The notes: generated by a model from the letters alone, not told the origin. A stretch of 64,000 bases of DNA from Brachionus manjavacas (GCA_019054805.1 JAHQIY010000001.1:744001-808000), one strand, 5' to 3'. Positions 33,230 through 45,433 are shown, counted from the stretch's first letter. Translations and numbers: made by a program.

Positions 33230-34500
33230 ATTAATCGAAGTAAGAGTTCTTTTAGGAAAAATCTCAAAAAATATGATCAAAGACCGTATTGTGAGTCTGA
33301 TTTTAAATTTAATTTTTGTTATTATCATCTATCATAATTTAAGACTCATTGGCAAAATTCTAAAAAAAGTTTTAAAAATACAAAAAGTACAACATTAAGT
33401 GGTAAGCAACTCAAATTTGACAGTTGGCAAGTTTTTTTTTCTATTTTACAATAGAAAAGGAAAGAGTCTGTTGTCTGTTTTTTGATATTTGCAAAGCCTT
33501 TGATAGGGTTTGGCATGAAGGTTTACTTTATAAATTCATTAAAATTCCACTTTATTACTTGACTAAATGGATTAGATCCTTTCTAGACTCAAAGACATTT
33601 AAGGTAAGTGTTAATGGCAACTTGAGCAATGAATACCAAATATAACTGCTGCAATAATAAATGCAGGTGTCCCTCAATGCTGAGTAATAAGTCCTCTTTT
33701 ATTCTAGTTACATTGTTCATTTATAACAAAAAGGGGAACCTCGAAAATAAGATAAATAAATACCCCAACGAACTAGAATAATGTTTTATTAAGAGGGAAA
33801 TGAAGATATCAGTTGAAAGTCGTATTCAGCAGTCTTTTTTAAGAACAAAAATGAGAGTGATAATTTTAACTTAAAAATTTATGGAAACAGAATTGTGAGC
33901 CAAAAAGAAATCAAGTTTCTTGGTATAAAATTTGATTCTAAGTTAAACTTTAATTAAAGAAATTAAAGAACGCTGCAACAAAAGGCTAAATGTTATTAAG
34001 ATATTGTCAAACAAAAAATCGGGTCTCAATCAAAACACACTAGGAAATTTATATAAATCTTTAGTCGGATCGATTTTAGACTATTCTTTTCCTTGCTTAA
34101 ATTCATTTTCAGAAAATGATATCAAAAAACTACAAGCAATTCAGAATACAGCAGTAAGATCTATCCTTAAGTTAAAATATGATACTCCCTCCAAAAAGTT
34201 GCATCATGAGGCTTTTAATAAACTTAAATTACTAACAGTCTCGAATCGGCTTTTTGAGTTGAGTGAGAGATGCGTGAGGACAGAATTGAGTCATTCTACT
34301 CCATTGACTGTCAGACTGGTGCAGGAATATAAATATGTGTCTCATGTAACAACCTATTTCAATGCATGCCTTTTTAACTTTCTTTACATTTTATTTTAGC
34401 TTATTTTACTTTATTTTGATCTTATTTTAACTAAGTGTATTTTGATTTTTATTTTATAATTTATTCTGAAGGAGCTCTAGCTCGGTACAGAAAACAATAA
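33230..34500 (+). pseudogene. LINE RT with intact 3' terminus, frame-broken
   Basis: 33424-33645 holds RT motif A (FDICKAFDRVWHEGLL, WIRSFLDSKTFKVSVNG). 33650-34000 is frameshifted, with a degraded GVPQ. 34004-34399 (131 aa) is the C-terminal thumb region: YKSLVGSILDYSFPCLNS, LQAIQNTAVRSILKLKYDTPS and SERCVRTELSHSTPL. The 3' UTR ends at ATTCTGAAGGAGCTCTAGCTC, then GGTACAGAAAACAATAAAAAAAG. This copy ties the widespread GAGCTnTAGCTC tail to an RT of jockey/R1 type. Confidence 0.8.
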
Positions 34501-34582
34501 AAAAAGTTGTTTTAAAATCTAGGACGAATACTTGTGTTTATTAATGTTATAAAAAAGTTAATAAGGAAATTTATTTTAGACC

Positions 34583-37406
34583 ATGTCTGTGGCCGAGAGC
34601 TTGACTAAGGGTCTTATTACAAAAGTTGAAAAAGTGCCAGCGGATCCAAATAGTCATTTAAAGAAGGTCAGTGCAATTTAAAGCTAGTTTGAAAGAAATC
34701 CTTCTTTTTATTGATCTTTGCTGCTCCCTTTTTTAAGTCGCTTGAATTCAAACACTGTTGCTTTTCTTAAGAGCTTTAACCGTTACGACTTTTTTGTAAA
34801 GCAAAAGGGATTATCAAATACGTTAAATGCTATTTCGAGAATTCACTAAAAAATCAATTAGGAAAAACCCTAGAACTTATTTCTTTCAAAGACATACTCA
34901 GAACAAATTAATCTGTAGCTTAAAACCATTAATTATTTTTTGAATTTTTCCTTTTCATTTTTTAATAAATACATTCAACTCGAGTTTTGTTTAATTAATT
35001 TTTGATTTACCTCCACTGTTTAAATGATCACAATATTCTGTCTTTTTCTGAAATGTAATCAATGAACTTTTTCTAACAATCTTTCTTTAAGATGCACACA
35101 GGCACAAAATCAGATTAATTGGCACAATTTAAACATCGTCATGTTACATGCTCTAAAGAATTTAACATAACTTTAAACCAATCTTAGCCTCAAAATTAAT
35201 GCTAAAATATTTAATTTTTAATTTATTTAAATTTAGTTCTTTTCTTAATTAATTAATTAATCTTACTGTCTTTTTGTCTTTTTAGCTTTTTTTTCATTTT
35301 ATTTTAGCTTATTTTACTTTATTTTTATTTTTTTTAATTTATTCTGAAGGAGCTCTAGCCCGGTACAGTGTAATGTAGTGAATCCAAAATTACATTACAT
35401 CTCACTAAAGTAAGTTAGCTTTGACCCGCGTGCACAGGAGACGCGAAACATACGATTCGCATACGCATCAGATCAAGCAAGTCTGATGGTTTGCTTAATT
35501 CAAAGAAGCGAAGCTATTGAGAAAGAAAAGAAACATTCCTGTTTTTTCACCAATTTATTAAATAAATAATATTTAAAGAAAATCTTATTTATTTATTTAT
35601 TTATTTATTTACCAGCCACCTATGGTTACCAATCGGCAACCAGCAACCTTTCAGCACAGAAAACAAATAAAAATGTAACAAGTAAAACGCCTTAGAAAAA
35701 ATGCTACACAAGTAGACTAAACATCTAATGATTTACCTAAGCGTAACCGACTTGTTTTAGACTTTCTTCAAAAAGAAAAAGTTATTAAAAAAATTGTACT
35801 CGGCTTTACTCTTGATAAATTAAATTTAAATATTAGATATAAACTAAATAGTCGATGAAATCGATTAAACAAGAATTCGATCCGACAATGCCTTTGTTTT
35901 GAATTTCAGCGATGTTTCTCTGAAAGACTGGCTTGAAAATGATAACAGTGACTCATTTTTTCAAATAATGAATGATGAAGAGATTGAAAAATCTACGATT
36001 GAATCAATTGAAGGCCAAAGTGAAAACGAAGAATCGGACGAAGAAGACTTGCCAAACTAACCTGAGCCAATTTTTTCAAATTCAATGGCAATTACAATGT
36101 GTGATGAGCTTAAGAAATTTTGTATCAAGAACAACATTCAGATCGATACAAATTTTTTTTTCAAACATTAAATCAACAGCAACAATAAATATTTATTATC
36201 AAATTAAAAGCATTTCATATCAAGTTCAGTAGCTAGCACTGAAATTCAGTACAAAATGTTAAAGAGAACAAAAAAAATGTAAAAAAATTGAATAACTTTT
36301 TTTCTTAAGGCCTCAACTTAGTTCTCTGTGAATGCAAAATTCAAAGTTGCATCAAATATAAAGGTCTGTTAAATTTTCAGAGTTTAGCAGAAATTAAATT
36401 TCAATATAATTGAGCGTAGTGCATTTTGCAGAGATTTTGCACACCATTAGCAGACTTTAAAAAATTGCATTTTTTAAATAAAAGATTTTCACCTACAACC
36501 CTTTCTTTTCATTTCCCAGATAAGACATTTTTGTGATCAACATCGTATATTTTTCATTCTCTATAATCGAGTATTTACTGTCAAAAATGGCAATTGCAGA
36601 TTAAAGCTCAATAAAGAAAGTAAATATAATTTTTTTATAATTCCAACTTGTTGTATGAATCACTGGCGACTAATAATTCTGGAGTTCTTGGAATCAACAA
36701 TAAGTTTTTCTTTTTCTTTAGTTTTTTTTATTTGTCAATAGTCATCGTCCTAACCAACATCACTACTAAATTTAGGGTTTATTTTAATAAAATATCCCTG
36801 ATTCAGGGCATTTTCCAGCTGATTCAAGTTTACTATATTTTAATTTGAAAATAAGATCTTATCATGAACTTCAATTAGGCGAAAAAACATTAACAAAATT
36901 AATAAAGTAAAAGATGTTTTATTCCAGAGCTGTTTTAAAGCGCCAAGTCGGTAAATGATTGTTAAAAACTGAATTATCTTTATTTTTTGAGAATGAAAAT
37001 TATTTTATTTGAATAAGCAATTTTTATACTTATATCTTGTGAGTCATGACCCCGAATTTACAATTAGATTTTTAATGCTCTGAATGCCTGGAATTAAAGA
37101 TATAATTGTAGATTGAGTCAATATTCATAGCCTAGATTACACCTAGGGAATTAAAAATAAAGTTTCAGCCTTTTTCAGAGAGATTTAATTAGCTGAAAAA
37201 TTTAAGAGTTCCGGCTCTGAAATGATCTTTGAAGATGCGATTAGTCTCAAGTTAAGTGAATCAAAAAATATCGATTTTTTAAGCATCTATTCAAACTATC
37301 TTGCCATTTCTATTTTATCTATTTTTGGTTGAAAAAATTTTCATTTTAGACTTCGGCACAAACCGATGCCAATCAAAAAAAAATCTATTCTTTGAAAAAG
37401 ACTTGA
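34583..37406 (+). CDS. tentative two-exon gene, beta-thymosin-like small protein
   Basis: Exon 34583-34666 (28 codons from ATG, after TTATTTTAG) ends AAGAAG before GTCAGT. Exon 37350-37406 follows TTTCATTTTAG and ends in TGA after 18 codons. Both boundaries are phase 0, giving 46 aa. Codons in both pieces are clearly less AT-driven than their surroundings. The join creates LKKT followed by a Gln/Asn-rich run, and the product ends in a second LKKT. LKKT is the actin-binding core of beta-thymosin/WH2 peptides. The pairing of the exons and the family are inferences; other exons could lie in the 2.7-kb intron. Confidence 0.35.
35285..35370 (+). mobile_element. LINE 3'-end copy (GAGCTCTAGC family)
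   Basis: CATTTTATTTTAGCTTATTTTAC is shared with 34386-34410, then ATTCTGAAGGAGCTCTAGCC, then CGGTACAG. Short 5'-truncated copy; it runs directly into a TGTAATGT..ACATTACA inverted repeat (35369-35400). Confidence 0.65.
35584..35640 (-). mobile_element. LINE/SINE 3'-end with (AAAT)n tail, minus strand
   Basis: On the minus strand GGTTGCCGATTGGTAACC (stem-loop) and CATAGGTGGCTGGT are followed by seven AAAT units (plus-strand ATTT repeats at 35584-35610). Confidence 0.45.
35850..36178 (+). pseudogene. pogo/Tigger transposase C-terminal relic
   Basis: An open frame from about 35880 reads LNFSDVSLKDWLENDN..., an acidic EEIEKSTIE...NEESDEEDLPN, then after one in-frame TAA continues MAITMCDELKKFCIKNNIQID. 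The acidic hinge followed by a helical tail is typical of the C terminus of pogo-class transposases. The catalytic domain is missing. GC-richer upstream sequence at 35430-35530 is unassigned. Confidence 0.4.
36520..36745 (+). other. possible unassigned exon
   Basis: A strong acceptor (CCTTTCTTTTCATTTCCCAG) precedes about 75 open codons containing HFCDQHRIFFILYNRVFTVKNG, with Cys, His and Trp content unusual for random AT sequence here. No clear donor or family. It may belong to the 34583 gene or to a relic. Confidence 0.2.
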
Positions 37407-38563
37407 TTTTTATAGCCAAATGACAATAGCCAAATATTAAATTCTAATAATTACACTCGATGGAAATTTTGTCTTATTTTTAGAGTTGCGGCTCAAACGA
37501 GTAAATAGATAGAGTTTATTTGCATGCCTAAGCCTAATTAGTTTCATTTACTTAATTACCAGATATTCTCTTCTAAGTCGAACCCCTAATTTTTATCAAA
37601 ATTAAACAACTGCATATTCTGGCCGCAAATTTGAATTTGCAATGCTTCTACTAATTACTTTATTTTTAGATGAGTTTTTTTATTTCAAAAACAAAAAAAG
37701 ATTATTGAGCTAGAATTTATTTTTCTGATTAAAGTAAGTTTGATTTGAACAAAATGCGATTAAACATTTATTTAAATTTCTAATTAGCTAAATGAAAAAA
37801 TTAATTGCAACTTAAATCATTGAATTTTCTAATATCCTAATTTGGCTTTTTGGCATGTTCTAATTGAAATTATATTTAGTCTGAAGAGGCTTCAAAATAT
37901 GCTTAGTCACATACAGGGCTGATTTGACACGAGAACTGAAGAAAACATCAATTTCTACAGCTCAGGAGAATTGAGAACAATTGCGAAATCTGGAAAAAAT
38001 GCCACGCCGGTGTTCCGTTTAAGGTATTTTGCAGCAATTTATTCTAAAAAATACTTAAAATTGAGTAAATGGGCATTGTGAATTTGCATGCAAACCTTCC
38101 GAAAATTACAAAAAATAAAATTGGTCTTTTTGGACTTTGACGATGAAACAACATGAAACAAAAAAATTTCTTTTAATTTTTATTAAAAAAATGTTGTGTC
38201 AATTTTTTTTTGATATTTAAAAAAAAAATTTTAGAAAAAAACTGGTCCAATTTTGAGAGAAGTCTTATGAAATCGGTTCCATTTTAAAATCGCCTCTTTG
38301 CCTATGAACCGACCTAACTATCCTAAAAAAACTAAATAATGAATCTTTAAAAGATATATAAAATAAAATATGCTGCCGATTGTCTGAATTTGTCTCAAAA
38401 ATTTAATTAAAAAATAAAATTAGCGGGGTTTCATTAAAAAAAATTTTGAAATTTTTTGTCTTCAATAATTGTTAAATTCTTATATGATTTTTTGTTTAAA
38501 TGAATGAATTTCAACTAAAATAGACTTTGATGAAAAATTAGAAATACAATTTCAATTTATTTT
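37407..38563. other. gene-free stretch
   Basis: No gene recognised. A short GC-richer segment at 37980-38030 has about 30 open codons but no motif. Confidence 0.3.
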
Positions 38564-40326
38564 CAGTACTACTACGACTTTCTGTTTTTAAGAAATTTTA
38601 CGTAAAATTACGTAATATCCGGTTATTTTACGAAAACTCTGGTAAAATTATGTAAATTTACCAAAGTAAAAAAAAGTAAATTTACCGGATTTTACCGAAA
38701 TTTACGTATTAGTATTTTTAATTTTTACAAAAATTTACGTAAATAACCGGATATTACGTAAATTTTTGTAAAAATTAAAAACTAAAAAAATTTTATCTTT
38801 TTTGAGAATTTTGACTTTTTAAAAATTTTTTGAGCCTGAATTCGGAAAATAAAATTACTTTTTTACTCGTAATTTTACGTGAAATTTTATTTGAAAATGG
38901 TATTTTTTGGTTTAAAAAAAGTAAAATTTTTGCGAAAAATTTTTCAGAATTTATTTAATTTTTTTGTAATCATTTTTAAAGCAGTCACCAGTTTTTCTCC
39001 ATGATTCTTTGAAACTAGAATTTTTGTGGCACAAGCTTCAACAAATCCTCTTTAGTAAAAACAATTAAAATTAAGGCTGTTTTTTTTCATTAAAATACTT
39101 ACTTTTTATTTCATTTCATTTGGGAAATTTTTTTCATAATACCTTATAGATCTGTCCTTTTCATTTACAAATCTCTTCACTATCTAATAAAAAGATAAAT
39201 TTATCAGATAAAAGATTATCTTAATTAAATTATTAATTATTTTACAGTACTAGTATGAATTTCTGTTTTTACAGTTACGAAAGATTATGTAAATTTACTA
39301 ATTTTTACTTTGGTAATTTTAAGTAAATCTTTAAAATTTTCCGTAATTTCCTAGTAAATTAACTATCATTTTTTCTAGAAAGGACTTAGCCTTTTTCAAA
39401 ATTTATAATATCATTCTTTTTATACTTTAAATATTAAAATAAGATATTTAAAGTATAAAACTGAGAAACTGAGAAAAACATAGAAAAAATATTAAAAAAA
39501 GAATTTTTTTGTTGAACTCGCATATCCAAGTACTTCAAAATATGAAGGGAAATTTGAATTTGGGCTGGGATTTCATTTAAGGGAGCAACGAATTTTGTTG
39601 TAGGATACAGAATATGGAAAAAAGCTTTTACTTTAGAATTTTTTAAAGATATTTAAAAGTAACATTGATGCAGAGCTTATCTGGGAGATATTATCTGATT
39701 ATTTATTATCATTTGGGGCTTCGATTTAGATTTTAAACTTCACCAAGACATCGAATAAAAGCATCGTTCTTTAATGTGCACTTCTTTTTGAAATTCAAAC
39801 AATATTGCTTGGGTAAATTACTTTTTAGTAATTAATCACTGGCGATAATATTTGAGTCATTTATTTTAAATAAAGATTGAATCTCCCCCAAAGTCTCCCG
39901 ATTTAAATCCCATTGAACTTATGTAGAACTAGTTAAAATAGCATGTAAGGAAGAGAATGATTTTATCCGAAGCTGATGCCCAAATGGCGGTCAAAGATTT
40001 CGAAAAATCTTTAACGAAAGAAATATGCCAAAATCATAAAAATCATTTAAAAAAGATTTTTATTTTCAATTTAATCTTTAAAAAAATATTAATATAAATT
40101 GAGTTAATTAAAGTGCTTATAGAAAAAATTGAAGAATGGTCGAATCATTGAATTATATTAAGATGTATATAATTGAACATTTTTTATTTTAGTTTTTTTG
40201 TTTTTTGAAAATTTAAAAATTTAAAAAAAAATTTTTGGTTTTAAAAATTATTTTTTTTCAAAATTTGCACAAAATTTGGTAAATTTACGTAAAATTACGT
40301 AAAAACAGAAAATCGTAGTAGTACTG
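38564..40326 (+). mobile_element. Tc1/mariner relic (possibly nested copies)
   Basis: The inverted ends CAGTACTACTACGA(C/T)TTTCTG are at 38564 and, inverted, 40306-40326; a third related end starts at 39245, preceded by TA. TTTACGTAA motifs crowd both ends, and a hairpin lies at 38690-38780. Inside, 39735-39800 reads FKLHQD..., an HRS motif and NNIAWVNY, and 39880-39945 reads SPDLNPIELM with stops: these are the second Asp and the PDLNP motifs of Tc1-type transposases. The first catalytic region was not found. Confidence 0.65.
39735..40050 (+). pseudogene. Tc1/mariner transposase fragment
   Basis: Degenerate coding for the C-terminal half of the DDE/D domain, with HQD and SPDLNPIE hallmarks, at least four stops and one frameshift. 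Confidence 0.65.
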
Positions 40327-41640
40327 TATACATATTTTATTTGAAAAATAATCGATTGCTGTCGTAATTTTACATGTATTTCGGTTAATTATTTTAAGAG
40401 AAAATAAAAATTGTCAAAATTTCTTGAAAATTATTTTTTTGCTAAAAAATTCAATACTAATTGTTTATTATAATTAGTAAAAAAGCCTGAATTTAAGGCA
40501 ACCTTTTTGTTTAGTCCTAGCATTTAGATCATTCAAAAGGATAAAATTTTTACAAAAAGTTGAAAGTTTAGGATTATTAGATGGGTTGTAAAAACTTAAT
40601 ATATAAAGTTTTTATTTCCGTCTAGTCTAATCTTATTCAAAGAAGTTCTGAATTAAATTTTTTTCTATAAATTAATCTAAAGGAATTCTAACTCGGTACA
40701 TAAAACAAATAAATTACACATTTATTTAGTCCTGTATTTAAAAAAGAACTTTTTAAATTTAATTTCGATTTTTTCTTTACACTATGAGCAAACATGTTTG
40801 AATTCGATTTGGGAAATTATTTAATACTTAAAAATATGGCTTGATTATTTCTATAAAAGCGAATTTATTTATTTTTGATATCAAACATTATTTTTCGACT
40901 TTTTTTTTAATTTTACTGAAAAAAGGAGCAGAGTTGATTTATAGAATCATAGATAAATTGATAATTTTTACTCATTAGTTCACTAATTAGCTAATTGGCA
41001 TGCTTTCAGTAAATTTTGCTTTTTCTAAAAATTCTGGAGTTAAAGAGCTCTTTCAAATAATAAATAATTAATTATAAAAAAAATGTATTTCGTTTTTATT
41101 TCTAATTTGTATTATTATTTTTGTCTTAAATTTTAATTATACATTTTTTAATTTTAATGCATCGCCAGAATAAAAAATGCCAAATGTACAAACAACGGGA
41201 TAGAATCGATGAACAACAATTTCAAGAAATGTGCAAATTGACGAGTCCGTTTAACACTTAGAGACTTTGTAAGAGTTATGTTTCTATTGAAAGAAGCATG
41301 GTCAAAAGATAGAAATCCAAATTTTTAAACAAAACAGAACTTTTGTCTTTAACTATTCGATCAATAATTAGCTTAATGTTTAAAGTAATCTTAAAAGTAT
41401 CATCACTATTAAAATTTTTTTTTAATGATAATCCAATAATGCAAAGAATTGGAATGTTCTCAAAAAATGCGTCACAAGTTCGGCGCCCATTTCTAAGCAG
41501 AAATATTTCAAGCCTTTAAGGAATTCAATCAAGAATATTTCAAAAAATCAAATTAACAATCAAATCATTTGTAAAGTCTCGGATTTGGTCTTTAGGTATT
41601 TAAGCCAAGAAATAAATAAAACAATTTTATTTAATCAAAA
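40327..41640. other. gene-free stretch with LINE tail
   Basis: Only a LINE 3' terminus at 40660-40715 (CTAAAGGAATTCTAACTCGG, then TACATAAAACAAATAAAT), a diverged member of the GAGCTnTAGCTC family, was recognised. Confidence 0.4.
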
Positions 41641-41699
41641 GTTTATTTAATGGAATCCGAAATTAATAATTTATTAAGTGGTTTGTTGTTAGTGTGCGT

Positions 41700-41928
41700 T
41701 GCCTTCAGTTAAGACTAAACAATACTTAAATGAGGACTAAAGAGAGAGATATCAAAACTCGTAGAAATCTCTGACAGTCTAAAACTTGACATTATAGTGT
41801 ATGCTGATGATGTTCTCCTCTTAAGTACAACAAAAAAGGGTCTTCAAGAACTAATCGATATCAACCAATCATATGGTGAACTAAGTGAAATAACATACAA
41901 TCCTGAAAAAAACGACGCTTTTGATTTT
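41700..41928 (+). pseudogene. LINE RT fragment, part 1 (split by gypsy)
   Basis: LDIIVYADDVLLLSTTKKGLQELID: the RT active site with YADD, then NPEK at about 41903. The frame continues across the gypsy element at 47030 with IFNKR..., after one frameshift. The family is different from the CR1-type copies. Confidence 0.75.
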
Positions 41929-42315
41929 TGTTGTGTCCTTATGTTCAATTAAAAAGACGCTGTAATTTTATATCTATTTATTTCTAAATTCAAAAGGGAA
42001 ACGGCCGTCTAATGACAAAACCAATAAGTATCGAAATGTTTTAAGTTTTAAGCTTAAGAAGTAAAAAAAAAAGAACAAAAAAAGATTTTCATAAAATAAA
42101 ATATCTCACAAGTTTTCTTTTTTATTTAATATTGGCTTCGACAAACATTTTTAAGTAGTTGTGTTTCTAACCAACAACTTGCCAATCCAAGATGTAACTT
42201 TAATTTACAAACATCTAAAAATAACATTTAATACAACATGTAAATTAAATGACAGCTAAATAATATTATGAACTAAATAATGTGCTTTTTAAACACGTGA
42301 TGTAACAACATCACA
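41929..42315 (-). repeat. 3' LTR of the gypsy element
   Basis: 387 bp; on the plus strand it begins TGTTGTGTCC and ends CATCACA (TG..CA). No difference from the other LTR was found by eye. Confidence 0.95.
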
Positions 42316-42328
42316 TCTTCCCGCCTTA
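42316..42328 (-). other. polypurine tract
   Basis: Minus-strand TAAGGCGGGAAGA directly abuts the 3' LTR; its first bases are the pol stop codon. It would prime plus-strand DNA synthesis. Confidence 0.7.
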
Positions 42329-45300
42329 AACTAAATGACTCTTTGCTTTTATCCTCTCTGACCTTCTCAAGTTTGAATTTTGTTGTACTTCCAAACTTAT
42401 ATCCTCTGCCGCTCTTTTAGCTTCGCTCTGGGCTTTGGTCGGTCGTCCTCTCTTCTCCTTAGTATTGGTCTGTTCTGAAGCTTTAGCTTCTAACTGTTCC
42501 ATTTGATGTTGAACTTCTTGTTCAGACAGTCTCTCTCCCACCTCTTTATCTGAACTACTCCCATTTTGTGATTGCTCTGTACCCATACGTCCCATTTCGT
42601 CTTCATGATCACTATCACTCCATACATCAACCACTGGAGTAAAAAATGATGAATTTCTAGTGACTTCCTTACCATCTCTAATCACTGTAACCATCGAATG
42701 TTTAACTTCCTTTACTATAAAAGGCTCGGGGTCCCACTTAGTCATCGATTTCCGTTGACGCTCTTGTTTTATAAAGACCTTTGAGCCTACACTTAACTGA
42801 GGTACTCTTGTCTTCATTTGTTTATCGTTGTTTTCCTTCATTTTTCTTTTGGCCTTTCTATCATTCTCTTGTGCCACTAAATGAATTGGATCCTGTTTGT
42901 GGTTGTTACTAGCCATACTCGGTAAACCCGAAGTTGTTGCTCTACCGAACATGAGCATGGATGGTGATACCTTAGTTACTGAATGTGGTGTGTCACGATA
43001 CATACGAAGAAACTTTTGAAGTTCGATTTTCTTATTGATTCCATACATTTTAGCGTTTTGTACAACCTTAGTTAAATTCCTCATACACCGTTCAACCTCT
43101 CCATTGGCTCTAGGCCACAACGGTGTAATATGTCTGTGTATAAAACCCATTTTAAGCGCAAAATCGCTAAATGCCTTTGAATTAAACGGAGGCCCATTAT
43201 CGGTCTTATACACTCTTGGAATGCCTAAAAGGGTGAATAATTCTTCTAACTTATTTACCACAACAAATGCCGTTAGACTTCTTAAATCTAGAACTTCGAA
43301 AAATCTCGAATATGCACAAAAATTTACATACCAATAGGTCCCATCATCCATTGGACCATAGAAATCTCCTGATACCTCTGTCCAAGGACCGTCTGGCATT
43401 TCGGTTGGGCAAAGTGGTTTAAAATGTGCTTTAGCTTGAGCTACTTGACATGGTACACAACTGCTGACCATTCTTTCGACTAAAGCATCGATACCTGGGA
43501 ACCAAACTTTTGACCTAATCAACGACTTTGTTTTGACAATCCCTTGGTGTCCGATGTGAGCAAATTCGACGACTCTTCTCCTTAACACGGTTGGTACTAG
43601 GATACAACTATTCCTAAGAATTATTCCATCTTTTGTACAACTAAGCTCGTCAAAAACTTTTTTGTATTCTTTCATTCTATCTGGTAAATCAGCTTTTGTT
43701 CCGTTCTGAACAATTCCCGCTAGTTTTAACAAATCATTCTCTTGTTTAGTTTCGTTAATAATCTCTGTCAAAGTGATTGGGTCTGGTACTGCACTTTGTA
43801 CTACTAATGCAACATAAACTTCTGAGTGATTAGACTCCTGTACAAAGTCGACTTCAATTTTACCAGTCGGTTGTCTTGAGAAAAAATCTGCTTCGTTTGC
43901 AAGACCTGGCTTATGAACAACTTCGTACTCAAAATCTTCTAATCTTAGTGCCCATCTGAGAATTCTAGCTGGTGGCTTAGAATTTGGATTTGAGAAAATA
44001 AGCTGAATAGCTCGATTGTCTGTTTCTAATTTAAACGGTTTACCAAACAAATAGGTCCTGAACTTTTCACAACCCCATACTGGAGCTAACGCTTCTTTCT
44101 CACACTGACTGTAGCGCTTCTCCGGATCTGTTAACAGTCTAGAAGCAAAAGCTACTACACGTTTATCCTTTGAATCCTCCGGATTCACCTGTGACAATAC
44201 TGCTCCAAGTCCGACTGGACTCGCGTCCACTGTTAACACCGTATGCCATTCAATGTTAAAAAAACTCATTGCTTTACCACTTATTGCATTTTTTAGTTGA
44301 CAAAAAGCTTCCTCTTCTTCTTGGTTCCATCGCCACTGTGTATCTTTTTTAGTCAACTGCCATAATGGTGCAGCTAAAGTTGAAAAATCTTTAATAAATC
44401 TTGCGCTGTATTGTGCTAAACACAATAAGCTATGTACTTCTTTTGCATTAGAAGGTGCTTTAGCGTTTCTAAGCGCCTCACATCTATCAAATGTCGGTGC
44501 CACCCCATCTTTTGAAATCACCATGCCAAAAAACACCACTTCTTCTCTACAAAATTCACATTTTTCACCATTTAACACTACCCCTCTAGACTCGAGTAAT
44601 GCTAGAACTATGAATAAATGCTCCCAATGTGTTTCCTCGTCACTACTAAAAACCAAAATGTCATCTGCCATGTTTAGACAGAATGGACACTTCTCTAATT
44701 TATCGCGTATCACCTCAGCAAAAATTTCTGCTGCCGATGTCATACCCATATTAAGCCGTTTATACCTGTATAAACCTATGTGCGTGATAATTGTGGTCAA
44801 ACGTCTTGATCTTCTAGCTAGTTTTAGTTGGTGGAACGCTTTTTTAATATCGAGTTTTGCAAAAACTCTGCATCTATTTACCAAATAAATGACGTCTTCT
44901 ATCGTTTTACCTGGAAAACGAGTGCGTTTGATTGCCTTGTTGACCGCACGAGAATCTGAAGTGATCCTTATCTTGAAATCCTGGCCAGTTGATTTTGGAA
45001 CAATTACCAAATTTGAAATCCACTCTGTTGGCTCACTATTTTCATCTACTCGTTCCAAAATACCCTCCATCACCTGAGTCTTTATCTCCTCCTCAACCAA
45101 AGTCCGTAAGTGAAATGCAATAGGCCGTAACTTTTGCTTAATCGGTTTAATATTGGGATCTACTTCCAAAACAATTTCCACTCCAGTTATCATCCCCATG
45201 GTGTCACCAAAAAGCTTTGGGAACCTAGCTTTGAGCTCTTTATAACCCATTGCTTTTACTTGGTTCAACATCTTGATGATATTAAGCTTCGTTGCTGTCT

Positions 45301-45433
45301 TGTAACTCAAAAGGCACTCAGATTTCCCCTTAATAACCACCACCCTCTCCACAGCATTACTATTACAATACTCTATTTTTGCATAGAATTCACCCATTAC
45401 CTGCAATGGTACCAAAGCCTTATATCCATATAG
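42326..45433 (-). CDS. pol: gypsy pol: protease end, RT, RNase H, integrase
   Basis: Open for about 1035 codons in the same frame as gag, after a TAG at 45434-45436. There is no early ATG before GEF (45396), so it is unlikely to start on its own. Visible parts are the C-terminal half of the aspartic protease; RT with AKLDIKKAFHQL, RLNMGMTSAAEIF and active site MADDILVF; RNase H with TVDASPVGLGAVL, EKEAL and ETDNRAI; integrase with the HHCC zinc finger (HIGHQGIVKTKS..CVPC), catalytic GDFYGPM and KTDNGPPF, and ANGEVERC; and an acidic C-terminal extension. Motif style is closest to the animal gypsy lineages with xADD active sites. All catalytic residues seen appear intact. Confidence 0.9.
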   Translation of the reverse strand, partial: LYGYKALVPLQVMGEFYAKIEYCNSNAVERVVVIKGKSECLLSYKTATKLNIIKMLNQVKAMGYKELKARFPKLFGDTMGMITGVEIVLEVDPNIKPIKQKLRPIAFHLRTLVEEEIKTQVMEGILERVDENSEPTEWISNLVIVPKSTGQDFKIRITSDSRAVNKAIKRTRFPGKTIEDVIYLVNRCRVFAKLDIKKAFHQLKLARRSRRLTTIITHIGLYRYKRLNMGMTSAAEIFAEVIRDKLEKCPFCLNMADDILVFSSDEETHWEHLFIVLALLESRGVVLNGEKCEFCREEVVFFGMVISKDGVAPTFDRCEALRNAKAPSNAKEVHSLLCLAQYSARFIKDFSTLAAPLWQLTKKDTQWRWNQEEEEAFCQLKNAISGKAMSFFNIEWHTVLTVDASPVGLGAVLSQVNPEDSKDKRVVAFASRLLTDPEKRYSQCEKEALAPVWGCEKFRTYLFGKPFKLETDNRAIQLIFSNPNSKPPARILRWALRLEDFEYEVVHKPGLANEADFFSRQPTGKIEVDFVQESNHSEVYVALVVQSAVPDPITLTEIINETKQENDLLKLAGIVQNGTKADLPDRMKEYKKVFDELSCTKDGIILRNSCILVPTVLRRRVVEFAHIGHQGIVKTKSLIRSKVWFPGIDALVERMVSSCVPCQVAQAKAHFKPLCPTEMPDGPWTEVSGDFYGPMDDGTYWYVNFCAYSRFFEVLDLRSLTAFVVVNKLEELFTLLGIPRVYKTDNGPPFNSKAFSDFALKMGFIHRHITPLWPRANGEVERCMRNLTKVVQNAKMYGINKKIELQKFLRMYRDTPHSVTKVSPSMLMFGRATTSGLPSMASNNHKQDPIHLVAQENDRKAKRKMKENNDKQMKTRVPQLSVGSKVFIKQERQRKSMTKWDPEPFIVKEVKHSMVTVIRDGKEVTRNSSFFTPVVDVWSDSDHEDEMGRMGTEQSQNGSSSDKEVGERLSEQEVQHQMEQLEAKASEQTNTKEKRGRPTKAQSEAKRAAEDISLEVQQNSNLRRSERIKAKSHLV

